Part shown: one piece after another, positions 7,319 through 14,933 of the stretch
Layout: each line of letters opens with the position of its first letter
How positions within the stretch are numbered: position 1 is the first letter of the stretch
NCBI GenBank assembly: GCA_002348465.1
Contig: DEBI01000107.1
Coordinates: 1 to 24,779, forward strand
Length of the DNA: 24,779 nt
Source: Gemmatimonadales bacterium UBA2960
GTDB taxonomy: Bacteria; Gemmatimonadota; Gemmatimonadetes; Longimicrobiales; Gaopeijiaceae
Direction: 5' to 3'
Notes under the pieces: generated by a model
Told to the model about the DNA's origin: nothing
Databases searched by the model: none
The model's input: only the letters and a program-made list of their open reading frames with translations
Position numbers and translations under genes: made by a program

Positions 7319-8481
7319 CTCATCAGTGCCTTTGCGATAGTTTGTTTCTGCATGTTCGATGTGCCCTCATAGATGGTCCCGATCTTTGCGTCTCTGTAGA
7401 GCTTTTCAACGGGATACTCTTTAGTGAATCCATACCCACCATGGAGGTCTATGCACATCGACGCCACCCTTTGTGCCATCTCCGAAGCGAAGAGCTTGGC
7501 CATCGCAGCTTGTGTGAGGAACGGCTGTCCTGCGTCTTTTAGGCGCGCTGCATTGTACACCATCAGGCGGGCGGCTTCGATTTCCGTAGCCATTTCTGCG
7601 AGTTGGAACTGCACCCCCTGAAACGAGCTTATTGAGCGTCCAAACTGTTCACGCTCTTGCGTGTATCGCAAAGTGTGGTCCAGTGCCCCTTGAGCTAGCC
7701 CCAGCATTTGCGCTCCAATACCGATCCGGCCTTCGTTCAAGGTCTCTATGGCAGTCCTGTAGCCTTTCCCTACTTCACCGAGCACGTTCCGCGCTGGAAC
7801 GCGGACCTTGTTAAAGATCAGTTCCGTCGTCGATGATGCTCGGATCCCCAACTTGTCCTCTTTCTTCCCTATAGAGAACCCATCAGAATCTTTTTCGATC
7901 ACAAAGGCTGTGATCCCTTTGTAGCCGGCATTCGGATCGACCGTGGCGAACACGATGAAGAGTTCAGCCTCGCTACCGTTTGTGATCCAGAGCTTATGCC
8001 CCTCGATCACCCAGTCGCCTCCGTCTTCAGTAGCCCTACACGAGAGGGCGAAAGCGTCTGACCCGCTACCAGCCTCGGAAAGAGCGTAAGCGCCTATTGT
8101 ATCAGAGGCTAACTGGGGGAGATAGTGAGCTTTGAGTTCATCACTTCCCCAGCGGAGCATAGCATTGATGACAAGAGTGTTCTGAACGTCGACTAATGTG
8201 CCGACCGATGGGTCGACACGTGAAAGCGCCTCTACAATCAAGATCGACGTAAAGAAGTCCGCACCGGTGCCACCGAACTCTTCCGGTATCTCAATGCCCA
8301 TGATCCCCATGTCGAAGAGCTGGGGAAGGAGCGAGGTGTCGATCTGCGCTGCCTCGTCCATCTGCATGACTCTTGGTGCGATCTCAGCGTCGGCGAAGTC
8401 TTGAACGGCTTCTTGGAACATTCGCTCTTGTTCGGTCAGGCTTGAAAGTGCGGCCCGTGTGTCGGTCGGCAGCGTGTTCAT
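7315..8481 (-). CDS. Acyl-CoA dehydrogenase, short/branched-chain type
   Basis: A 388-residue FAD-dependent acyl-CoA dehydrogenase that introduces the alpha-beta double bond of acyl-CoA thioesters. The family blocks run in order: IPEEFGGTGAD, VQNTLVINAM, YALSEAGSGSDAFAL, GHKLWITNGSEAELF, LGIRASSTTEL, LNEGRIGIGAQMLGLAQG, REQFGRSISSFQGVQFQLAEM and IGTIYEGTSNMQ. The catalytic base is Glu372 in YEGT. Blocks such as the QNTL region and LNEGRIGIGAQMLGLAQG closely resemble short/branched-chain (2-methylbutyryl-CoA) dehydrogenases, so a role in branched-chain amino acid breakdown is likely but not proven. It is the first gene of a three-gene minus-strand unit with tatA and the TrmJ-like gene. Confidence 0.9.
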   Translation of the reverse strand: MNTLPTDTRAALSSLTEQERMFQEAVQDFADAEIAPRVMQMDEAAQIDTSLLPQLFDMGIMGIEIPEEFGGTGADFFTSILIVEALSRVDPSVGTLVDVQNTLVINAMLRWGSDELKAHYLPQLASDTIGAYALSEAGSGSDAFALSCRATEDGGDWVIEGHKLWITNGSEAELFIVFATVDPNAGYKGITAFVIEKDSDGFSIGKKEDKLGIRASSTTELIFNKVRVPARNVLGEVGKGYRTAIETLNEGRIGIGAQMLGLAQGALDHTLRYTQEREQFGRSISSFQGVQFQLAEMATEIEAARLMVYNAARLKDAGQPFLTQAAMAKLFASEMAQRVASMCIDLHGGYGFTKEYPVEKLYRDAKIGTIYEGTSNMQKQTIAKALMR

Positions 8482-8824
8482 TTGTCGTGTCCAACGTAGG
8501 TAGTTCGCTCGGCAACTGCTGGGGCGGAAATCTACTAGAGCAAGGTGAGAGAGTGGAGTGGTCCGGTTCAGCTCTGTTCGAGGAAGACTTAGCCAAGCGA
8601 TCGCAACTCAGACAGACAGATGTCACTTATTTTCTCTTTTAAAAGTCTCACTAGTGCTATGCCGGTACGAGTATCTCGTCCCCGAAGAGTTTGGTTTCCG
8701 GTTTCAAGAGTCGGGGCGACAGCTTTAGGGTGTGATTTCGATCGCCTCTAACGAGGCATCTTGACCTGATGAGAAAACTCCGTATCCTGAGGTCCGAAGG
8801 CCTGAAAACCCTGCGGAGACAATG
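8482..8824. other. Intergenic region between divergent acyl-CoA dehydrogenase and gcvH
   Basis: About 340 bases without a credible gene on either strand. It must contain the promoters of both divergent units. Small hairpins are visible: ACGAG-TAT-CTCGT near 8667-8679 and GCCTC-TAAC-GAGGC near 8744-8757. Near the gcvH start, AGGTC-CGAA-GGCCT (8790-8803) is nested inside CTCCG/CGGAG, which includes the gcvH ribosome binding site. I see no glycine riboswitch consensus. Confidence 0.5.
8761..8788 (+). promoter_or_regulatory. Candidate sigma70-type promoter of gcvH
   Basis: TTGACC (8761-8766) and TATCCT (8783-8788) are spaced 16 bases apart and would start transcription near 8795. This gives a leader of about 30 bases before gcvH, with GGAG at 8815-8818 as ribosome binding site. 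It is a pattern match only. Confidence 0.4.
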
Positions 8825-9211
8825 ATGTCCGACATTCCTGTAGACCTCTATTACACTGAAGAGCACGAGTACCTGAAGGCCACGAACGAGGATGGTGTTT
8901 ACGCCGTGGGAATTACGGATTACGCCCAGGGTGAGTTAGGGGACGTCGTCTTCGTTGAGCTCCCCGACGGCGGAACCCATTTTGGGCAGATGGATGTATT
9001 CGGTACGATTGAGGCAGTTAAGGCTGTGTCAGATCTGTATTGTCCACTCGAAGGTGAAATTGTAGCGGTCAATGACGAACTTGATGATGACCCGTCAATC
9101 GTGAACTCGGATCCCTACGGCGCGGGGTGGATGATCAAGTTGAAACTTGCTGACCCCAGTGAGGTATCCTCACTGCTCAGTGCCGATGGCTATGAGGAGC
9201 ACGTTAGTTAG
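8825..9211 (+). CDS. gcvH: Glycine cleavage system H protein
   Basis: A 128-residue lipoyl carrier protein that shuttles the aminomethyl group between the P, T and L proteins of the glycine cleavage complex. The lipoyl Lys is Lys66 in GTIEAVKAVSDLY, and the fold blocks GVYAVGITDYAQGELGDVV and NSDPYGAGWMIKLKL are in place. Two adjacent ATGs exist; I chose 8825 because GGAG at 8815-8818 lies six bases upstream, whereas 8822 leaves only three. It is followed by gcvP after a strong hairpin, and a LipM-like octanoyl/lipoyl transferase lies further downstream, so carrier and attachment enzyme are close together. gcvT is not in the window. Confidence 0.95.
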   Translation: MSDIPVDLYYTEEHEYLKATNEDGVYAVGITDYAQGELGDVVFVELPDGGTHFGQMDVFGTIEAVKAVSDLYCPLEGEIVAVNDELDDDPSIVNSDPYGAGWMIKLKLADPSEVSSLLSADGYEEHVS

Positions 9212-9241
9212 CCCAGAGCCGTGCTCCAAGACTTCCAGTTT

Positions 9242-9273
9242 GGGCCGCGATTTGCTTTTGGCAATCGCGGCCC
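9242..9273 (+). other. Perfect intercistronic hairpin between gcvH and gcvP
   Basis: GGGCCGCGATT (9242-9252) pairs exactly with AATCGCGGCCC (9263-9273), giving an 11-bp GC-rich stem with a 10-base loop, 30 bases after the gcvH stop and 19 before the gcvP ATG. No T-tract follows, so it is not a classic terminator. It may protect the 3' end of gcvH RNA, cause partial Rho-type termination, or set the H to P protein ratio. Confidence 0.7.
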
Positions 9274-9292
9274 TCTGACGTGATAAGAGACC

Positions 9293-12166
9293 ATGACCCG
9301 TATAGATCCCTCTCCAGATTTCGAGTCTCGACACCTAGGTCCTAGTTCGCGAAGCGTCGAGGCTATGCTTCAAGCGCTCGAGTACAAGTCTGTCGAAGCC
9401 TTGGTGGAAGACGTTGTCCCAGAGTCTATCTATTTCAGTGATGCACTGGCTTTACCTGCTGCTCTCTCTGAAGCGGATTTTCTTGAGAGGCTCAGAAACA
9501 CTCTCTCGAAAAACCAAGTGAAAAGGTCGTTCCTTGGGATGGGCTATTCAGATACACATACGCCGGGTGTGATTCTTCGAAACATTATGGAGAATCCAGG
9601 CTGGTACACTCAGTACACGCCATATCAAGCAGAAATTGCTCAAGGGCGACTTCAGGCGCTCCTCAATTTCCAGACCATGGTGATTGATCTCACCGGTCTT
9701 CCTATCGCTAACGCATCACTTCTCGATGAAGGCACGGCTGCCGCGGAAGCTATGCATCTCGCCCAGGGCGCCTCAAAAGGGAGTGCGAACAAGTTCTTCG
9801 TCTCTGAGCTTTGTCATCCCCAGACGATTGATGTGATTAAAACACGAGCTTGGCCGTTAGGTATCAACGTGGAGGTTGGTGACCACTCGTCGTTCGAGCT
9901 GACTGAAGACGTGTTTGGCGTGCTTATCCAGTATCCGGCCACAGACGGTTGCATTCTCGATTATCGGGACTTTGCGGCAGAGGCTCACGCGGTTGGCTCT
10001 ACTGTTGTGGTCGCTACTGATCTGATGGCGCTGACCCTTCTCACACCACCTGGTGAATGGGGTGCGGACATCGTGGTCGGTAACTCGCAGCGGTTCGGGG
10101 TTCCAATGGGGTTTGGGGGCCCGCACGCTGCTTTCATGTCTGCACAAGATGCATTCAAGCGTAAGCTTCCGGGGCGCATTATCGGTGTTTCCGTAGATGC
10201 GGATGGCAACCCGGCTTTGAGGATGGCTTTGCAGACCAGAGAACAGCACATACGCCGGGACAAGGCCACGTCAAACATCTGCACCGCTCAGGTGCTTCTG
10301 GCAATCATGGCAGGAGCGTACGCGGTCTATCACGGGCCCGATGGCCTGAAGCGTATCGCAGAGCGGATTCGCGATCAGGCGGGTGTGCTCGCTACCGGGC
10401 TCAGGATGCTCGGGCATGAGGTTCTAACGAATGACTTTTTCGACACTATTCGGGTTCGACCATCAGGGGACGTGAGTGAAGTCCTAGGTCTGGCGCTAGG
10501 AAACGGGATCAATCTTCGGAGTTTTGGTGACGGTACGGTTGGTATCGCACTGGATGAAGTCACACGCCCGGACGATCTCGACGACTTGTTTTCGGTTTTC
10601 AATAAAGGCAGTGAGCCAGCTTTCAATGCACGCTCTCTCGCGGAGCAGGAGAGTTTGCCGGTGCTTCCCGCTTGGGCCGACCGGGCATCACCGTATCTCG
10701 AGCATGAGGTCTTCAATAAATATCATTCCGAAACCGAGATGCTACGGTATCTGCACAAGCTCGAGGCAAAGGACCTCTCGCTAAATACGAGTATGATCCC
10801 GCTCGGGTCATGCACGATGAAACTAAATGCAACCTCGCAGATGGCCGGGGTAACGTCTCCTGAAGCAGGTAAGCTTCATCCGTTTGCTCCTGAGGATCAG
10901 GTAGAAGGATACAAAATTATTTTCAGCGAGCTTGAGCAGTGGTTAGCAGAGATCACGGGATTTTCAGCCACGTCACTTCAGCCGAACTCCGGGGCTCAGG
11001 GTGAATACGCGGGCCTTCTGGTCATTCGGGCCTACCACGAGGATCGTCAGGATCACCACCGAAATGTTTGCCTGATTCCAGCTTCAGCGCACGGTACTAA
11101 TCCGGCGAGTGCGGTGATGGCCGGAATGAAAGTTGTTGTAGTTAAGAGTACCGACGATGGCCAAATAGACCTTGAAGACTTGAGTAAGAAGGCCAGTGAT
11201 CATTCCGAGAACCTCGCTGCATTCATGGTCACATATCCATCGACCCATGGTGTTTTCGAGGAGGGGATCGTTGAGGTTTGCTCGATTATCCATGAGCATG
11301 GTGGCCTAGTCTATTTAGATGGAGCCAACCTGAATGCTCAGGTCGGGCTGGCACGTCCCGGAGACTATGGCGCCGATGTGTGCCACATCAACCTTCACAA
11401 GACGTTCGCCATACCGCATGGCGGCGGTGGGCCGGGGATGGGCCCTATCTGCGTGACGGACAAGCTTGCACCCTTTCTTCCCGGGCACGTCGTGCATAAT
11501 ACCGGTGGCGACAAGCCGATCACAGCAGTGTCAGCGGCGCCATGGGGTAGTGCGAGCATACTGATTATTTCCTGGGCGTACATAGCAATGCTTGGCCGAG
11601 ATGGGGTCCGCCGTGCGTCTGAAATAGCGATCCTCAACGCCAATTACATGGCTAGGCGTCTTGAGCCGCATTACGACGTGCTGTACCGGGGTAACCGTGG
11701 CCTAGTGGCGCATGAGTTCATTATCGACGTGAGGCCGATGAAGAAGGCGACGGGTATTACCGAAGAAGATGTAGCGAAGCGCCTGATCGACTACGGCTTC
11801 CACGCTCCTACCGTATCGTTCCCGGTTGCGGGTACACTTATGATCGAGCCGACTGAATCAGAGTCGAAAGCGGAGCTTGATCGTCTGTGTGACGCTTTGA
11901 TATCCATTAGAGCGGAGATCGAGCAAGTGGAACTGGGGATCGCTGATCGCGAGGACAACGCACTCAAAAATGCTCCGCATACCGCTAATATGGTGACTGC
12001 GAATGAGTGGTCTCACGAATACACCCGAGAGCAGGCTGCATATCCAGCTCCGTGGACACGTGAAACCAAGTTTTGGCCTACGGTGCGTAGAGTGGACAAC
12101 GCATATGGAGACAGGAATCTTGTCTGCGCATGTCCGCCAATTGAAATGTATACTGAGGTCGGTTGA
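9293..12166 (+). CDS. gcvP: Glycine dehydrogenase (decarboxylating), fused P protein
   Basis: A 957-residue pyridoxal-phosphate enzyme that decarboxylates glycine and passes the aminomethyl group to the lipoyl arm of GcvH. It is the long single-chain form, with both halves that other bacteria encode as GcvPA and GcvPB. The start region has the usual FESRHLGPS block. The N-terminal half carries GMGYSDTHTPGVILRNI and PWYTQYTPYQAEIAQGRLQ-like blocks. The cofactor Lys is Lys703 in NLHKTFAIPHGGGGPGMGP, and STHGVFEE and GAQGEYAGLLVIRAYH are also present. The length matches the family, so it is intact. It follows gcvH, with a strong hairpin between them. Confidence 0.96.
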   Translation: MTRIDPSPDFESRHLGPSSRSVEAMLQALEYKSVEALVEDVVPESIYFSDALALPAALSEADFLERLRNTLSKNQVKRSFLGMGYSDTHTPGVILRNIMENPGWYTQYTPYQAEIAQGRLQALLNFQTMVIDLTGLPIANASLLDEGTAAAEAMHLAQGASKGSANKFFVSELCHPQTIDVIKTRAWPLGINVEVGDHSSFELTEDVFGVLIQYPATDGCILDYRDFAAEAHAVGSTVVVATDLMALTLLTPPGEWGADIVVGNSQRFGVPMGFGGPHAAFMSAQDAFKRKLPGRIIGVSVDADGNPALRMALQTREQHIRRDKATSNICTAQVLLAIMAGAYAVYHGPDGLKRIAERIRDQAGVLATGLRMLGHEVLTNDFFDTIRVRPSGDVSEVLGLALGNGINLRSFGDGTVGIALDEVTRPDDLDDLFSVFNKGSEPAFNARSLAEQESLPVLPAWADRASPYLEHEVFNKYHSETEMLRYLHKLEAKDLSLNTSMIPLGSCTMKLNATSQMAGVTSPEAGKLHPFAPEDQVEGYKIIFSELEQWLAEITGFSATSLQPNSGAQGEYAGLLVIRAYHEDRQDHHRNVCLIPASAHGTNPASAVMAGMKVVVVKSTDDGQIDLEDLSKKASDHSENLAAFMVTYPSTHGVFEEGIVEVCSIIHEHGGLVYLDGANLNAQVGLARPGDYGADVCHINLHKTFAIPHGGGGPGMGPICVTDKLAPFLPGHVVHNTGGDKPITAVSAAPWGSASILIISWAYIAMLGRDGVRRASEIAILNANYMARRLEPHYDVLYRGNRGLVAHEFIIDVRPMKKATGITEEDVAKRLIDYGFHAPTVSFPVAGTLMIEPTESESKAELDRLCDALISIRAEIEQVELGIADREDNALKNAPHTANMVTANEWSHEYTREQAAYPAPWTRETKFWPTVRRVDNAYGDRNLVCACPPIEMYTEVG

Positions 12167-12328
12167 GCGGCTGAGTCATGGGTGGAGAAGTCACCAGGCC
12201 TCCACTCGGTTCGTCATATCACAGTCAAATCAGTTGCTTTGCCATCACACGGTCCTAGCTTCGCGGCTCCCGAGGAGGGGCGTCACTGAGTTGGGCCACA
12301 AGCGTTAGCTATAAAACACTCACTTATT

Positions 12329-13009
12329 ATGCCAAAGCTCACTTTCCACGGCCATGCCACCGTGTCGATCCACACTGCGGACAGTAAGCTTGTGATCGAT
12401 CCTTTCTTTAGTGACAACCCTCATTTTGTGGGCTCGGTAGACGACATTGAAGCCGACTATATCCTAGTCACACATGGGCATTACGATCACGTGGCGGACC
12501 TGATTGGATTGGCAGAGCGCACGGGTGCTACGTGCATCGCGACGTTTGAGATCGCATCCTTCCTAGAAAGTCAGGGGTTGAATACTAGCCCGCAGCATAT
12601 TGGTGGTGGGGCTCATTATCCGTTTGGCTATGTGAAGCTTACCGCCGCGTTACACGGGGGTATGGTGAATTTACCAGGTGCCGAGGGGTTCACGACGCTT
12701 CCCGCCGGGATCTTGATCAACTTTAATTCCGGTGAACGATTTTATCACGCCGGTGACACCGCTCTATTAACGGACATGCAATTACTCAAGGGAAAAGTCG
12801 ATGTTGCGGTGCTCCCAATAGGTGATCGGTTTACGATGGGGCCAGATGATGCCGTAACAGCTGTTGAGTTCATCGAACCCAAGGTGGTGATTCCGTGCCA
12901 CTATGATACTTGGCCTCCGATTGAGCAGGACGCGGCTGCCTTTGCGGCGAAAGTGGGTGATCGCGCTAAGGTGCAGGTTATGGCACCGGGCGACATTTTA
13001 GACTTCTGA
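12329..13009 (+). CDS. UPF0173 family metal-dependent hydrolase (metallo-beta-lactamase fold)
   Basis: A 226-residue protein of the UPF0173 family, a small metallo-beta-lactamase-fold group of predicted metal-dependent hydrolases with no settled substrate. The metal ligands are visible: His49, His51, Asp53 and His54 in THGHYDH, Asp143 in YHAGDT, and His191 in PCHYDTW. No ribosome binding site precedes the ATG; a TATAAA box at 12310-12315 sits so close that a leaderless or nearly leaderless transcript is possible. The stop codon overlaps a CTG that is the only start candidate for the full-length LipM-like gene, which suggests coupling. A link to lipoate or glycine metabolism is only inferred from position. 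Confidence 0.88.
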   Translation: MPKLTFHGHATVSIHTADSKLVIDPFFSDNPHFVGSVDDIEADYILVTHGHYDHVADLIGLAERTGATCIATFEIASFLESQGLNTSPQHIGGGAHYPFGYVKLTAALHGGMVNLPGAEGFTTLPAGILINFNSGERFYHAGDTALLTDMQLLKGKVDVAVLPIGDRFTMGPDDAVTAVEFIEPKVVIPCHYDTWPPIEQDAAAFAAKVGDRAKVQVMAPGDILDF

Positions 13010-13830
13010 ACGACGTTTCTGAGTCTTTTGATCTCTCGTGGCGCTTCTTCCGCGATCCCGCTCGAGCGGGTGCGGAGAACATGGCTGCGGACCACACCCT
13101 AGCACACAGCGTTGCACAGGGGGCGGCAAGCTCTGGAACGGCTTCTGAAGCGCCGCCGGCGGTGCTTCGCCTCTACACTTGGAAACGTCCTACGATATCG
13201 TTTGGTAGGAATGAGCCAGTGCTAGGGGTTTACAGTCCAGACAGCGAGCACCTAAGGAATATCGATCTAGTGCGTCGACCGACGGGAGGGAGGGCTGTCC
13301 TCCACGATGCGGAGCTCACCTACGCTGTCGCTGTCCCGTCCCGTGCGCTTGGTGGCGCCAGAGAGACATATCGTTTTCTGAATCACGCACTACTGAATGC
13401 GGTCCGGTCCTTGGGGACCATGGCGGACATTCATGGAGATCCGACTGAGCGCGCACTCCCATTGAGCGCCGGGCCGTGCTTTCAGAGTCCAGCTGAAGGG
13501 GAAGTCACCGCCAATGGCCGTAAGCTCATTGGTAGCGCTCAGGCTAGGATGGGCGGGGCTCTTCTTCAGCATGGTTCTATTATGATCTCTGGCGACCAAA
13601 CTCTGCTGTCGAAAATTGGCCTGTCCACGAGTCACCACCAGCCGGCCACCCTGTCCGAACAGATAGGTGCGGTTGATGTCGAACGAGTCGCGAATGCAGT
13701 GATCAGTTCGATGAAACGATTCTTTGGGGGAACTTGGCTTGAGGGCGAGTACTCAGCGGAAGAGAAGCGAATGTTGAAAGAGCTAGTCGAATCTCAGTAT
13801 TCGACCGACCAGTGGACGTGGAGACGGTGA
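13006..13830 (+). CDS. LipM-like octanoyl/lipoate protein transferase, probable CTG start
   Basis: A member of the BirA/LplA/LipM fold family, which attaches octanoate or lipoate to carrier proteins such as GcvH. The blocks VRRPTGGRAVLHDAELTY, GRKLIGSAQARMGGALLQHG and the C-terminal STDQWTWRR match LipM-type enzymes. A Cys in GPCFQSP is at the place of the LipM active-site Cys. The first ATG is at 13081, but the codons before it read WRFFRDPARAGAEN, which is the conserved N-terminal family motif (W-R-...-N-M-A-x-D). The only start candidate between the in-frame stop at 12967 and this motif is CTG at 13006, overlapping the hydrolase stop as CTGA; it gives 274 residues. The function is well supported; the start is uncertain (a mutated ATG or a sequencing error are alternatives). 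Confidence 0.85.
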   Translation: MNDVSESFDLSWRFFRDPARAGAENMAADHTLAHSVAQGAASSGTASEAPPAVLRLYTWKRPTISFGRNEPVLGVYSPDSEHLRNIDLVRRPTGGRAVLHDAELTYAVAVPSRALGGARETYRFLNHALLNAVRSLGTMADIHGDPTERALPLSAGPCFQSPAEGEVTANGRKLIGSAQARMGGALLQHGSIMISGDQTLLSKIGLSTSHHQPATLSEQIGAVDVERVANAVISSMKRFFGGTWLEGEYSAEEKRMLKELVESQYSTDQWTWRR

Positions 13831-13981
13831 GAGGAGGCGTACTTTACGAGCACCGCGGATACCAGCGTCGTAGAGGGCCGGAGTGCTAAGTGGTGTACGC
13901 GATGCGGCATTACACTGTCCACTGCGTGCAGGCTGTTGTTTCGTAACGAACAAATAAGAAAAAACTCAGCCAACAATGGGC

Positions 13982-14010
13982 TTGACACCTTTTTACCCCC
14001 CTGCCATGTT
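13982..14010 (+). promoter_or_regulatory. Candidate sigma70-type promoter of the ExbB-like gene
   Basis: A consensus TTGACA at 13982-13987 is followed after 17 bases by CATGTT at 14005-14010, which matches the -10 box in three of six positions. Transcription would start near 14017 and give a leader of about 80 bases containing a strong hairpin. An imperfect inverted repeat TTGTTTCGT/ACGAACAA lies about 40 bases upstream. Confidence 0.45.
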
Positions 14011-14028
14011 GCGAGCCTCTCGAACCTG

Positions 14029-14056
14029 CCCTTCCATACTGTTTGGTGTGGAAGGG
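14029..14056 (+). promoter_or_regulatory. Leader hairpin upstream of the ExbB-like gene
   Basis: CCCTTCCATAC (14029-14039) pairs with GTGTGGAAGGG (14046-14056), an 11-bp stem with one G-T pair and a six-base loop. Just outside it, CGAACCT (14021-14027) can pair with AGGTTTCG (14092-14099, one bulge), which covers part of the ribosome binding site. This could control translation. No T-run follows, so termination here is unlikely. Confidence 0.55.
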
Positions 14057-14099
14057 CTGTCTAACGATTAGCAACTACGAACATCGGCTGGAGGTTTCG

Positions 14100-14792
14100 T
14101 TGGTCCAACTGTACGCAGCCCTATTGCAGATTCCGGGCATGGATACCCCGACGCTCACGTGGCAAGACCAGGTAGCGGTCAACTGGGAAGGCATGGGCTT
14201 CATGCGGTGGCCCCTAGCCTTCTGTTTCGGTTTGGGGATCATCATGATCATCATCAAGTTCATATCGCTAACGGGTAAGGCCGCGAAGACGAAGCGGATT
14301 TTAGCCGATGTGGATGAGCTTCTTGTGCAGCAGCGTATCAGCGAGGCTATCGCGCTCACGAGCGAGACTGATTCTCCTGCCGCTAATATCCTCCAAGCTG
14401 GCCTTGAGCGTCACGAAGAAGGTACGGAACGGGTGATGAAGGCGATTGAAAACCAGGGCCTGATTGAGATGAGCAAGCTCGAGAAAGGCTTGGTTGTTCT
14501 CGCCACCCTAACCAACATTGCTCCGCTCCTCGGTTTCTTAGGTACTGTGATCGGGATGATCATCGCCTTCCAGTCGATTGAAGCGGCCGGTGAGGTTGAA
14601 GCGACACTGGTTGCCGGTGGTATCAAAGTGGCATTGTTGACGACCGCAGCGGGCTTAGCAATCGCGATCCCTGTCTCGGTCGGCCACAACTACTTCGTGG
14701 CGAAGATCGACGGCCTCGTCATTGATATGGAGGAGTCGGCGCAGAAGATGGTCGACACACTGCATGCCATGGAAGCGGGCAGGGCTGGCTAA
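14100..14792 (+). CDS. MotA/TolQ/ExbB family proton channel protein
   Basis: A 230-residue inner-membrane protein of the MotA/TolQ/ExbB family, which uses proton flow to drive a partner (ExbD, TolR or MotB). One helix lies near residues 37-57. The two family helices lie in LEKGLVVLATLTNIAPLLGF through GMIIAFQSI and in the VALLTTAAGLAIAIPVSVGH stretch. I chose the TTG at 14100 because GGAGG at 14090-14094 is five bases upstream; a longer frame from 14043 would begin inside the leader hairpin. No exbD/tolR-like gene is adjacent: a strong terminator follows directly, so this is a single-gene unit. Whether it serves TonB, Tol-Pal or gliding-type machinery cannot be decided here. Confidence 0.85.
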   Translation: MVQLYAALLQIPGMDTPTLTWQDQVAVNWEGMGFMRWPLAFCFGLGIIMIIIKFISLTGKAAKTKRILADVDELLVQQRISEAIALTSETDSPAANILQAGLERHEEGTERVMKAIENQGLIEMSKLEKGLVVLATLTNIAPLLGFLGTVIGMIIAFQSIEAAGEVEATLVAGGIKVALLTTAAGLAIAIPVSVGHNYFVAKIDGLVIDMEESAQKMVDTLHAMEAGRAG

Positions 14793-14819
14793 CCCACGGC
14801 AAAGGACAGCGTGGTACCG

Positions 14820-14854
14820 GAGGCCGTCCCTTTAGGGACGGCCTCTTTTTTTTT
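14820..14854 (+). terminator. Strong intrinsic terminator after the ExbB-like gene
   Basis: GAGGCCGTCCC and GGGACGGCCTC form a perfect 11-bp stem around a TTTA loop, followed by nine T residues. It lies 27 bases after the stop and is a textbook Rho-independent terminator. Confidence 0.95.
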
Positions 14855-14933
14855 ATAAGAACGGTGAGAGGCAAGTGTATAGTAGAGTCACCACTTCGTG
14901 TACTTTTCCTAACCATTGACGGGTTCGAGCTCG

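Noticed and set aside
8766..8812. Hammerhead-ribozyme-like CTGATGAG followed later by GAAAA upstream of gcvH
   Set aside because: The bases after CTGATGA and before the GAAA-like segment cannot form stem II, and no matching cleavage-site helix is present.
8482..8824. Glycine riboswitch before gcvH
   Set aside because: Expected for a gcv operon, but none of the conserved glycine aptamer segments are visible, and the candidate promoter leaves only a leader of about 30 bases.
12003..12308. 101-codon plus-strand frame overlapping the gcvP end and the following gap
   Set aside because: Most of it lies in another frame of gcvP, and the part in the gap has no recognisable domain or ribosome binding site.
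13914..13960. Imperfect palindrome TTGTTTCGT/ACGAACAA as a regulator site
   Set aside because: One half has an extra base and there is no second copy in the window, so evidence for an operator is too thin.
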